DNA from: JAIQFL01 sp035295745
GTDB lineage: Bacteria > Acidobacteriota > Terriglobia > Bryobacterales > Bryobacteraceae
Assembly: GCA_035295745.1 (NCBI GenBank)
Contig: DATGIL010000106.1
Location: 1-64,000 of the forward strand
DNA length: 64,000 nucleotides
Direction: 5' to 3'
A program made the translations under genes and the position numbers. The notes below the pieces were generated by a model, which saw only the letters and a list, made by a program, of their open reading frames with translations, was not told the origin of the DNA and searched no databases. Positions 52,003-59,201 of the stretch are shown piece by piece. Positions within the stretch are counted from its first letter, which is position 1. Each line of letters begins with the position of its first letter.

Positions 52003-53961
52003 ATGGATGCTCAGGAGACAGAGTGGATCCGCGCCGCAATTCGGCTGTCGGCGCATGTCATCGATCGCGATCCGCGGCAACGCGCCGCACAGATCATCGG
52101 AAGGTTGTTGGCGTATCGAGAGAACGCCGCGATTCGGGAATTCTGCGAAGATCTGGCTTTGGCCGCTCCGAAGCCGTGGATGCGCCCTTATGCTCCCGCG
52201 CTGCACCCGCCGGGGACCCCGCTAATTCGCACGATGGCGGGGCATCTCGGCGAAGTCACAACCGTCGCCCTAAGCGGGGATGGGCGGATCGCGATCTCGG
52301 GATCTGACGACTCCACGCTGCGGGTCTGGGACATCGAGAACGGCACAGGAATTCGGACGCTGGTGGGGCACACCGGCAGGATCCGGTCGGTCGCCATGAG
52401 TGCAGACGGCCGGATCGCCATTTCTGCTTCGCAGGATCAGCTGAAGGTTTGGGACGTGGAGAAGGGCGAGTTGTGGACACTCGAAGGACATGCCGGGCCA
52501 GTGCAGAGTGTGGCAATCAGCGCCGACGGCAGGATTGGATTGTCTGGCTCCGCCGACCGGTCCATCAAGGTGTGGGATTTGGAGACGGGGAAGGAAGCGC
52601 GGACCCTCTCGGGTCACACAGGCTGGGTGCGCGCCTTGGGTCTCACACCGGATGGACGCCTGGCGATTTCCGGAGGGTGGGACCGCCGAATCAAAGTGTG
52701 GGACGTCGACGAAGGGTGCGAACGGCAATCGTGGGAGCACAGCCGCTCGCTGTTTGCCGTCGCGATCAGCCGTGACGGCAAAATGGCGCTGTCGACATCG
52801 TCTGACAACATGGTGACGGTGTGGGACGTGGAGGCCGGACAGGCGATCCGGCGGTTGAAAGGGCATGAGCGCTGGTCACTGAGCGTCGCGCTCAGCCAGG
52901 ATGGGAGGCGAGCGATCTCATCGTCGGCCGATCGAACCGTGAAGGTTTGGGACCTGGAAGAAGGCCGGGAGACCCGGTCGCTAAGAGGGCATGCGAGCAC
53001 GGTGTTAGGAGCGGCGCCAGGAGGCGACGGCCGGCTGATTGTCTCGGCATCTTCAGACCGAACTCTGAAGGTGTGGGATCTCGAAGCGAAGGAGACGGCT
53101 CCGCGGTTTGAAGGGCATCCCGATTCGGTTATGAGTCTGGCTGTGAGTAAAGATGGGCGTGTGGCGGTGTCGGCGTCGAAAGAATTGAAAGTGTGGGATG
53201 TCGAAACCGGACGGCTGGTGCGAACCATCGAGGGGCACACGGATTGGGTTGCCGGCGTGGCGTTTATGCCTGAGAGCCGCAGCGTCGTTTCAGCGTCGTG
53301 GGACAAGACGGCGAGGGTATGGGATTTGGAAACGGGCCAGTCGATTCGCACCCTCGGCGGATTCGCGGAGTCGGTACTGGGCGTGGCCGCGCTGGATGAC
53401 AGGCGGGTGATTACGGCGTCGTGGGATAAGACTCTGAAGGTGTGGGATATCGAAAGCGGCGAAGAACTGCAATCGCTCGCCGGGCATTCCGAGGGCATCA
53501 CGGCGCTGGCAGTGAGTGCGGGTGGGAGCACAGCAGTCTCGGCTCCCGAAGGACACGCGATCAAGGTCTGGGATGTAGAGTCGGGCGTCCTCTCGCAGAC
53601 GCTGGAAGGACACACGGAGAAGGTTACGGCGCTTGCAGTGCTCCCCGATGGTTGGCGCGCGATCTCGGCGTCGTGGGACCGGACTCTCCGGCTGTGGGAC
53701 CTTTTGACAGGTCAGGAACTACTGATACTCACCGGCCATGAGGGCGGCGTTATGGGGGTTGCGTTACACCAAGACGGGCGCCGTGCGGTATCAGCCTCCG
53801 AAGATCATACGGTGAGGCTGTGGGACTTGGAGACGGGCAAGCTGGTCGCCTCATTTTACTGCGATGGCGGCGCGAGATGCTGTGCATTCGCGGGCAGAGA
53901 TCGCATTGTAGTGGGAGATAGCGCCGGGCGTGTGCACTTTCTGGCGCTGGAGGGCTGCTGA
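52003..53961 (+). CDS. WD40-repeat protein, about fourteen repeats
   Basis: 652 residues from the ATG at 52003. The first 75 are helical (EWIRAAIRLSAHVIDRDPRQ) and not recognised. Thirteen clear WD40 repeats follow, each with GH near the start and a terminal KVWDxExG (for example GHTGWVRALGLTPDGR then IKVWDVDEG), plus one degenerate last unit (RIVVGDSAGRVHFLALEG), enough for two seven-bladed propellers. The near identity between repeats suggests recent internal duplication. There is no signal peptide or membrane helix, so it is probably a cytoplasmic scaffold. The partner is unknown. Confidence 0.88.
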   Translation: MDAQETEWIRAAIRLSAHVIDRDPRQRAAQIIGRLLAYRENAAIREFCEDLALAAPKPWMRPYAPALHPPGTPLIRTMAGHLGEVTTVALSGDGRIAISGSDDSTLRVWDIENGTGIRTLVGHTGRIRSVAMSADGRIAISASQDQLKVWDVEKGELWTLEGHAGPVQSVAISADGRIGLSGSADRSIKVWDLETGKEARTLSGHTGWVRALGLTPDGRLAISGGWDRRIKVWDVDEGCERQSWEHSRSLFAVAISRDGKMALSTSSDNMVTVWDVEAGQAIRRLKGHERWSLSVALSQDGRRAISSSADRTVKVWDLEEGRETRSLRGHASTVLGAAPGGDGRLIVSASSDRTLKVWDLEAKETAPRFEGHPDSVMSLAVSKDGRVAVSASKELKVWDVETGRLVRTIEGHTDWVAGVAFMPESRSVVSASWDKTARVWDLETGQSIRTLGGFAESVLGVAALDDRRVITASWDKTLKVWDIESGEELQSLAGHSEGITALAVSAGGSTAVSAPEGHAIKVWDVESGVLSQTLEGHTEKVTALAVLPDGWRAISASWDRTLRLWDLLTGQELLILTGHEGGVMGVALHQDGRRAVSASEDHTVRLWDLETGKLVASFYCDGGARCCAFAGRDRIVVGDSAGRVHFLALEGC

Positions 53962-53968
53962 GTCGGGA

Positions 53969-55225
53969 TCAGTAAGGGATCTTTACCGGGCGATCGTCTT
54001 GCGGGTCGGCCCAGCGGCAGTTGGGAACAACTGGGGTCCAGCCGGGGCGGCCTGGGTCCTGATCGTAAGGATAGCCGCCGAGGCGCTTGTACAGCTCGGC
54101 GTATTCGCCCAGCTTGCCGCGATTGAGTTTCACACCGAGTCCGGGCGCTTCGGGCACGCGGATAGTGCCATCTTCGTAAGGCATCAGTCCGCCTTCGATC
54201 ACATCGTCAGTCAAATGGTGATAATGTGCGTCGGCGGCGAACGTGAGATTCGGGATCACGGCACCGAGGTGCAGCATGGTGGCGAGTTGAATGCCTAATT
54301 CGCCGGATGAGTGAACCGCCACGCCCAATTGAAAAGTCTCGCAGACAGACGCGGCCTTGACGCAGGCACGAATCCCACCCCAAAACGTGGTGTCGAGCAG
54401 GATCACATCCACCGCGGTGTCGAGCACGTTCGCGGCGAGTTGTTCGAAGTTCACGACGACCGTGTTCGTGGCCAGCGGCACGCGGACCATTTGGCGCGTC
54501 CGGCGCATGCCGTGCAATCCGAAGACCGGATCTTCCAGGTAGTCGTTGCGCAGCCCTTCGATGGCCTGTCCAAAACGGATGGCCTGCTCGGTGGACCAGA
54601 CGCCGTTGGGATCGAATCGGACCGAGTCTCCGGGAAAGGCCGCGGCCACGGCGCGATAGACTTCCAGTTCGTACTCCTGCGGGAAGACACCGGCCTTCAC
54701 CTTATGCGTGGTGAAGCCGAAACGGCGCTTCAAGGCTCGCGCATTCGCCACCACCTGATCGATGGTGCGCACTTCGCCCGCACCGGTCCTGGGATTCGGG
54801 TAGCGGAAAAAGCAATAAGAGGCGAACGGGACGCGATCGCGCAATCGACCGCCGAGCATGTCGCAGACCGGTACGCCCCACGCCTGGCCGAGAATATCGA
54901 GGCAGGCGAATTCCAGCGCTGCCAGCACCTGAGTCCGATTATTATAAAGCGAGGCCGTGGGATTGGCGATGAGGAAGCGCATCTCTTCGAGACGGGCTGG
55001 GTCGTGCCCCACCAGGTACGTCTTCATCGCCCGAAACACCGCTTCGGCGGACTCTCCGCCGCCACCCATCTCGCCCAAACCAATCAGGCCGTTATCTGTC
55101 TCCACTTCCACGATGGTTCGAACGAATCGTCCCCAGTGGCAGCCATTGGCATGGCGCAGTGGTGCCTCCAGGGGGACGGTGACCGTCGTTGCCCGGATAT
55201 CCCGGATCCGCATATTTTGTTTCAT
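53969..55225 (-). CDS. Glucarate dehydratase-like enolase-superfamily enzyme
   Basis: 418 residues. All active-site elements of the glucarate dehydratase group are seen: the KxK base in THKVKAG near 193, metal ligands in RFDPNGVW (Asp, Asn) and LEDPVFG (Glu), Asn in ATNTVVVN, and the His base in AVHSSGELGI near 323. The enzyme takes a proton next to the carboxylate of D-glucarate and yields 5-keto-4-deoxyglucarate, a step from uronic acids toward central metabolism. It converges on the WD40 gene (7-bp gap) and is divergent from the isomerase by 20 bp. A related sugar-acid dehydratase activity is also possible. Confidence 0.85.
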   Translation of the reverse strand: MKQNMRIRDIRATTVTVPLEAPLRHANGCHWGRFVRTIVEVETDNGLIGLGEMGGGGESAEAVFRAMKTYLVGHDPARLEEMRFLIANPTASLYNNRTQVLAALEFACLDILGQAWGVPVCDMLGGRLRDRVPFASYCFFRYPNPRTGAGEVRTIDQVVANARALKRRFGFTTHKVKAGVFPQEYELEVYRAVAAAFPGDSVRFDPNGVWSTEQAIRFGQAIEGLRNDYLEDPVFGLHGMRRTRQMVRVPLATNTVVVNFEQLAANVLDTAVDVILLDTTFWGGIRACVKAASVCETFQLGVAVHSSGELGIQLATMLHLGAVIPNLTFAADAHYHHLTDDVIEGGLMPYEDGTIRVPEAPGLGVKLNRGKLGEYAELYKRLGGYPYDQDPGRPGWTPVVPNCRWADPQDDRPVKIPY

Positions 55226-55231
55226 GGTACA

Positions 55232-55237
55232 ACAATA
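55232..55237 (-). promoter_or_regulatory. Possible -10 box TATTGT, leaderless-type
   Basis: TATTGT on the minus strand ends 6 nt before the dehydratase ATG at 55225. The entire divergent gap to the isomerase ATG is 20 bp, so both promoters must overlap it or lie in the opposing genes. Confidence 0.3.
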
Positions 55238-55245
55238 TCTGAGCT

Positions 55246-56487
55246 ATGAAGCCTATTCCTGAGAACCAGCAACAGGCGCTAATCTCGCGTCTGATGAGCG
55301 CCTGCGGCGGCTCATACAGCCCGGAAACACGCCGGAAGTATTATATTTCGGGACCTCAGTGGGCGGCCGCCTACCAGGGTCAAGCGCTCTTCCATGCGCC
55401 CACGCGTCCGGCGATCGACTTTGAAGGGGTGATCCGCAAGTACGGCGAGATCGGCATCCCTTACTGGAGCACGCACGACACGGATGTCATTCCGACGGAG
55501 GCACTGGGGAAGCCCGAACAGGACGAGATTGTGGCGCGGATCGGGAAAGCGCTTGCCGAGAACGGACTGAAGTGCTCGATGGTGACCACCGAGACGTTCT
55601 ACCACGCGGTGTGGGCTGCCAGCCCCGCTGCGGAGGCTCCCGGGGTTCGCCAGTATGCCAATTTCCGGGTGCAGAACACGGTGGAAATCGGGCACGAGCT
55701 GGGCGCCGGTTTCGCGGTGTACTGGCCGGGGTCGCTGGGGTATTACGTGCAAGGCGCGGTGGAAGAGACGGAGACCTTGCGCTGGTACGCGGACGCGATC
55801 AATGCCGCTTGCGAGCGCGATATCGAAGTCGCGGCAAAAAAGAAACGGCCCACGCTGAAACATTGTCTGGAGGCGAAGCCGTTCGAGCCGCAGGCGGAGA
55901 TCCTGCTGCCGACGAGCGACGCGATGCTGGCGTTCATCGCGTCGGGTCTGCTGACGCATCCGGAGATGGTCGGTCTGAATCCCGAATATCTCCACGAACT
56001 GATGTGGGGAGCCGCGCCGCGAGCGGTGCTGGCGCGCGCGTTGCTGGCGGGCAAGCTGTTCCACTTCGATATCAACGATGGATATCGCCTGAAGCACGAC
56101 GTCGATATCGGCGTGGGGCTGGTGAATCCGCTCGACTGGCTGAACGTGCTGGTGCTTCTGCGCAGTCACGGCTACAACGGGCCGTTCAATCTGGATTACA
56201 AGCCGCCGCGGACGACCAGTCAGTTCGGCGTATTTGAAGTGAGCTTCCCCACCGCGGTGGATCGCTTCATCACGCTGTGGGAGATGGCGGGCGAGGTATT
56301 GTCGGACCCCATCATCAAGGAAGCCACGGATGCGCTCAGAGCAGGCGGACCCACCGTGGATACGCGCGATGCCGAGGCTTTGACGGCCGCCAATCGCGAA
56401 CTATTGACATTGCATGAGCTGATCGCACATCGTTTGGTGCAGATCCTGCTTGGCTTGCATCGCGGACGTGTGTTCTCGATTGGATAG
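55246..56487 (+). CDS. Xylose isomerase-like TIM-barrel enzyme
   Basis: 413 residues with the metal and catalytic residues of xylose isomerase in order: His and Asp in WSTHDTDVIP near 76, Glu and Lys in CLEAKPFEPQ near 205, Glu and His in NPEYLHELMW near 248, paired Asp in HFDINDGYRLKHDVDIG near 276-290 and Asp in FNLDYKPP near 313. The enzyme class interconverts aldoses and ketoses using two divalent cations. The length fits the shorter xylose-isomerase class. Paired with the dehydratase it suggests breakdown of pentose or uronate from plant walls; the true sugar could differ from xylose. Confidence 0.8.
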   Translation: MKPIPENQQQALISRLMSACGGSYSPETRRKYYISGPQWAAAYQGQALFHAPTRPAIDFEGVIRKYGEIGIPYWSTHDTDVIPTEALGKPEQDEIVARIGKALAENGLKCSMVTTETFYHAVWAASPAAEAPGVRQYANFRVQNTVEIGHELGAGFAVYWPGSLGYYVQGAVEETETLRWYADAINAACERDIEVAAKKKRPTLKHCLEAKPFEPQAEILLPTSDAMLAFIASGLLTHPEMVGLNPEYLHELMWGAAPRAVLARALLAGKLFHFDINDGYRLKHDVDIGVGLVNPLDWLNVLVLLRSHGYNGPFNLDYKPPRTTSQFGVFEVSFPTAVDRFITLWEMAGEVLSDPIIKEATDALRAGGPTVDTRDAEALTAANRELLTLHELIAHRLVQILLGLHRGRVFSIG

Positions 56488-56515
56488 GGCACTAGCTCGT
56501 GACGTGATGGACGCG

Positions 56516-56567
56516 CGAAAAGCGTCGAGATGAGTCTCGACGCGGCAAACAGGAGTGTTTGCGCCAC
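56516..56567 (-). repeat. Solo double-hairpin repeat
   Basis: Reverse copy with hairpins GCGTCGAGA-TGAG-TCTCGACGC and GCAAACA-GGAG-TGTTTGC, ending GCCAC. It ends 17 bp before the ATG of the UroD-like gene, so it could be transcribed in that gene's leader. Confidence 0.82.
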
Positions 56568-56584
56568 GTGGAAGGGATTTGGTA

Positions 56585-57634
56585 ATGCTGCGGGAACAGT
56601 GGGAGATTTTCAAGCAAGCGGCACGCCGCGAAAAGATGGATCGGATCCCCATGGCGCTGATCGTCGATAGCCCATGGATCCCAGGGTATCTGGGCATCAA
56701 GCACATGGACTACTACCTTGATCCGGAGCTCTGGTTCCAGTCCAATCTCAAGATCATGCGGGAGTTTCCCGACATCATCTTTATCCCGTCTTGGTGGATG
56801 GAATACGGCATGGCGGCGGAGCCCTCGGTGCTCGGCGCCAAGATCAAGTTCTGGCAGGACAACACTCCCAGCGAATATCACACGCTCTATCGCCTCGAAG
56901 ACATCGACAACTTTCCGGAGTACGAGGTGGAGGCGGACGCCTTTGCAGCGCTGACGCTTCACCGAATCGGAATGATCAAGCAGCGGATCTTCGATCACGG
57001 ATATATTCTGCCGATGGTGACGGCGCGTGGACCGCTCTGTACCGCCGGTTTCGTGCGCGGCACGACGCATTTCATGATTGACCTGGTGGAAGATCCGAAG
57101 GGCGCCCACCGGCTCATCGACCTGTGCACCCGCGTGGTGATCGACTGGCTCAAAGCGCAGCAGAAGATGATGGGCGACACCGTGGAGAGCATCTTCATCC
57201 TCGACGATATCGTGGGTTTCATCAACGAGGAGCACTACATGGAGTATGCGCATCCTTACCTGAAGCGCATCTGCGATGCCTTCCCGAAGGATTGGGTGAA
57301 GGTCTATCACAATGACGCCGAAGTGGACGCCTGCCTCGATCATCTGCCCGACGCGGGCTTCCACGTGCTGAACTGGGGCAAGCAGAAGCACATCACCGAA
57401 GTGAAGCGCCGCGTGGGCGATCGCATGTGCCTGATGGGAAACGTGAACCCGTTGGAGATTGCGGTGCGCGGTACGCCCGACGAGGTCCGCGACGAGACGC
57501 TCGAAGTGCTGGAAGGCGCCCGCGGTGAAGGCATCATCCTGTCGGTGGGCGGCGGCGTCAGTCCGGGCATGCCTCGCGAGAATGTGGTCGCGATGCTGGA
57601 GGCGTTGAAGGAGTTCAATGACAGCCGCGCGTAG
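56585..57634 (+). CDS. UroD-family corrinoid methyltransferase-like protein
   Basis: 349 residues from the ATG at 56585, which has GGAAGGG about 9 nt before it; an in-frame GTG at 56555 lies inside the repeat and is not used. The uroporphyrinogen-decarboxylase fold is seen in RGPLCTAGFVRG, FILDDIVGF, KVYHNDAEVD and ILSVGGGVSPGMPREN. In MtaA-type methyltransferases a zinc site uses a His-x-Cys and a later Cys; here the first reads HND and the C-terminal one GGGVSP, so those cysteines are missing. The corrinoid protein 17 bp downstream still points to methyl transfer rather than heme synthesis. The acceptor is unknown. Confidence 0.82.
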   Translation: MLREQWEIFKQAARREKMDRIPMALIVDSPWIPGYLGIKHMDYYLDPELWFQSNLKIMREFPDIIFIPSWWMEYGMAAEPSVLGAKIKFWQDNTPSEYHTLYRLEDIDNFPEYEVEADAFAALTLHRIGMIKQRIFDHGYILPMVTARGPLCTAGFVRGTTHFMIDLVEDPKGAHRLIDLCTRVVIDWLKAQQKMMGDTVESIFILDDIVGFINEEHYMEYAHPYLKRICDAFPKDWVKVYHNDAEVDACLDHLPDAGFHVLNWGKQKHITEVKRRVGDRMCLMGNVNPLEIAVRGTPDEVRDETLEVLEGARGEGIILSVGGGVSPGMPRENVVAMLEALKEFNDSRA

Positions 57635-57651
57635 AGTCTCGGGAGTTCGTC

Positions 57652-58353
57652 ATGGTTGATTACGCTCTGATGAATCAGCATCTGTACGAGGGCAAGGCCA
57701 AAGAAGTCGAGCAGATGACAATTGACGCGCTCGCCGAAGGCCGTCCGGTGCAGGAGGTTCTGAACGAGGGCCTGATTGCCGGGATGAGCGTGGTGGGCGA
57801 GGACTTCAAGCACAATGTGCTCTACGTGCCTGAAGTCTTGATCGCGGCGCGGGCGATGAAGGCCGGGATGGCGGTACTCAAGCCGCTGCTCAGTGCGAAG
57901 GATTCCGTTACCAAGCCCGTAGGAGTACTGCTGATGGGCACGGTGCGGGGCGACCTGCACGACATCGGCAAGAACCTGGTGTGCATGATGGCCGAAGGTG
58001 CAGGTTTCGAGGTACACGACATCGGCGTCGATCAGAGCGTCGAGAAGTTCATGGCGGCGGCGGAGAAATGTCACCCGACCATCATTGGAATGAGCGCTCT
58101 CCTCACCACGACCATGACCTACATGAAGACCGTGATCGACGGATTCGAAGCGGCCGGTCTGAGCCATATCAAGATGGCGGTCGGCGGTGCGCCCATCAGC
58201 CAGATGTTCGCGGACGAGATCGGCGCGGACGGCTATGGTGCGAACGCGTCGGCGGCCGTAGATTTGTTTCTGCGTCTCGCGCGGGAGATCATGCAAGATG
58301 AGCAGCTACCGGATCCTCTATTGGCAGGAAGTTCCCACTCAAATCAAAGCTGA
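57652..58353 (+). CDS. Corrinoid (B12-binding) methyl-carrier protein
   Basis: 233 residues. The helical cap (residues about 5-90: VQEVLNEGLIAGMSVVGEDF, VLYVPEVLIAARAMKAGM) is followed by a Rossmann-like B12 domain with the DxHxxG motif as GDLHDIGKN, in which His103 is the lower cobalt ligand, then GMSALLTTTM and AVGGAPIS. The protein matches MtaC/MtbC/MttC carriers that pass methyl groups from a substrate-specific methyltransferase to a second enzyme. It overlaps the next gene by 56 bp. A reductive activase (RamA-like) for the cobalt is not in the window. Confidence 0.93.
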   Translation: MVDYALMNQHLYEGKAKEVEQMTIDALAEGRPVQEVLNEGLIAGMSVVGEDFKHNVLYVPEVLIAARAMKAGMAVLKPLLSAKDSVTKPVGVLLMGTVRGDLHDIGKNLVCMMAEGAGFEVHDIGVDQSVEKFMAAAEKCHPTIIGMSALLTTTMTYMKTVIDGFEAAGLSHIKMAVGGAPISQMFADEIGADGYGANASAAVDLFLRLAREIMQDEQLPDPLLAGSSHSNQS

Positions 58354-58558
58354 CGACGGTGTGGACGAAGTAACCCTGCCGCTTTCCCCAAAGTTCCTGG
58401 AGCGCGTCGATCAACTGGCCGGCCAGCGTGGATTGCAGAAGGGCGATGATTATCTGGCGCAGTGGAAATGGAGCGAGGAAGAGGAGCGGGAAGGCTCTGC
58501 GCAGGAGGTCGCCGAGGCGGTGCGGGCGGAAATTGAGACGCAGTGGCACATAGGGTAG
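58298..58558 (+). CDS. Small virulence-factor-domain (PF13769-like) protein
   Basis: 86 residues. The sequence SSYRILYWQEVPTQIKADD followed by LSPKFLERVDQLA matches what I remember of the Pfam family named Virulence_fact, a small acidic domain of unknown function often beside corrinoid methyltransferase genes. It starts 56 bp inside the corrinoid protein gene in another frame, so it is surely co-translated with it. Its strong acidic character (KWSEEEEREG) suggests a protein-binding role, for example with the carrier; this is inference. Confidence 0.72.
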   Translation: MSSYRILYWQEVPTQIKADDGVDEVTLPLSPKFLERVDQLAGQRGLQKGDDYLAQWKWSEEEEREGSAQEVAEAVRAEIETQWHIG

Positions 58559-58707
58559 CGGTGGTGTCAGAGGAACGCGAGATTTCGCTTCGCTAAACGC
58601 GCCCAAAGTGGCCATGGTTTGCGAACACCAAAAGAGTTGAACTGAAACGCCGACCTTCGGTGCAGATTATCCATCGCCATGAGTCCGCCCTCTGATGAGT
58701 GGTCGCT

Positions 58708-59178
58708 TGCGGAGAAGCTGTGAAAAATCCGACTGGGACATCGCTTGCTTACGCGCGCGGCTCGCAACGAGCTACGACCGTGAGGGGGTGTTTTTCGGGC
58801 GATCCGGCATCCCTTGCTTACGCGCGCGGCTCGCAACGAGCTACGACCGTGAGGGAGTGTTTTTCGGGCGATCCGGCATCCCTTGCTTACGCGCGCGGCT
58901 CGCAACGACCCACGACCGTAAGGGAGTGTTTTCGGGCGATCCGGCATCCCTTGCTTACGCGCGCGGCTCGCAACGAGCCACGACCGTGAGGGAGTGTTTT
59001 TCGGGCGATCCGGCATCGCTTGCTTACGCGCGACTCGCAACGAGCCACGACCGTAAGGGAGTGTTTTTCGGGCGATCGGGCATCGCTTGCTGACGCGCGC
59101 GGCTCGCAACGAGCCACGACCGTAAGGGAGTGTTTTTCGGGCGATCGGGCGTCGCTTGCTTACGCGCGCGGCTCGCAT
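58708..59178 (+). repeat. Tandem array, seven roughly 69-bp units of the GC-rich repeat
   Basis: Cores start at 58744, 58813, 58882, 58950, 59019, 59086 and 59155 (periods 69, 69, 68, 69, 67, 69). Each unit has the core, then CAACGAGCCACGACCGTAAG and GGGAGTGTTTTTCGGGCGAT. The array is preceded at 58708 by the same flank (GCTGTGAAAAATCCG) seen inverted near 9700. There are no unique spacers, so it is not a CRISPR. It ends just before the moeA promoter. Confidence 0.92.
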
Positions 59179-59189
59179 TGGCGCACGGC

Positions 59190-59195
59190 TAGAAT
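59190..59195 (+). promoter_or_regulatory. -10 box TAGAAT, leaderless-type
   Basis: TAGAAT is followed by 6 nt and the GTG start of moeA at 59202. The -35 region would fall in the last unit of the repeat array. Confidence 0.42.
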
Positions 59196-59201
59196 AGAGT
59201 T

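Noticed and set aside
56555..56584. Upstream GTG start for the UroD-like gene
   Set aside because: It lies inside the double-hairpin repeat; the ATG at 56585 has a Shine-Dalgarno at a good distance and fits the family's N-terminus.
56585..57634. Uroporphyrinogen decarboxylase of heme synthesis (hemE)
   Set aside because: The adjacent corrinoid carrier and diverged active-site segments fit the methyltransferase branch, and no other heme gene is near.
58744..59178. CRISPR array
   Set aside because: The whole 67-69 bp unit repeats, including the would-be spacer, and no cas genes are present. It is a tandem repeat.
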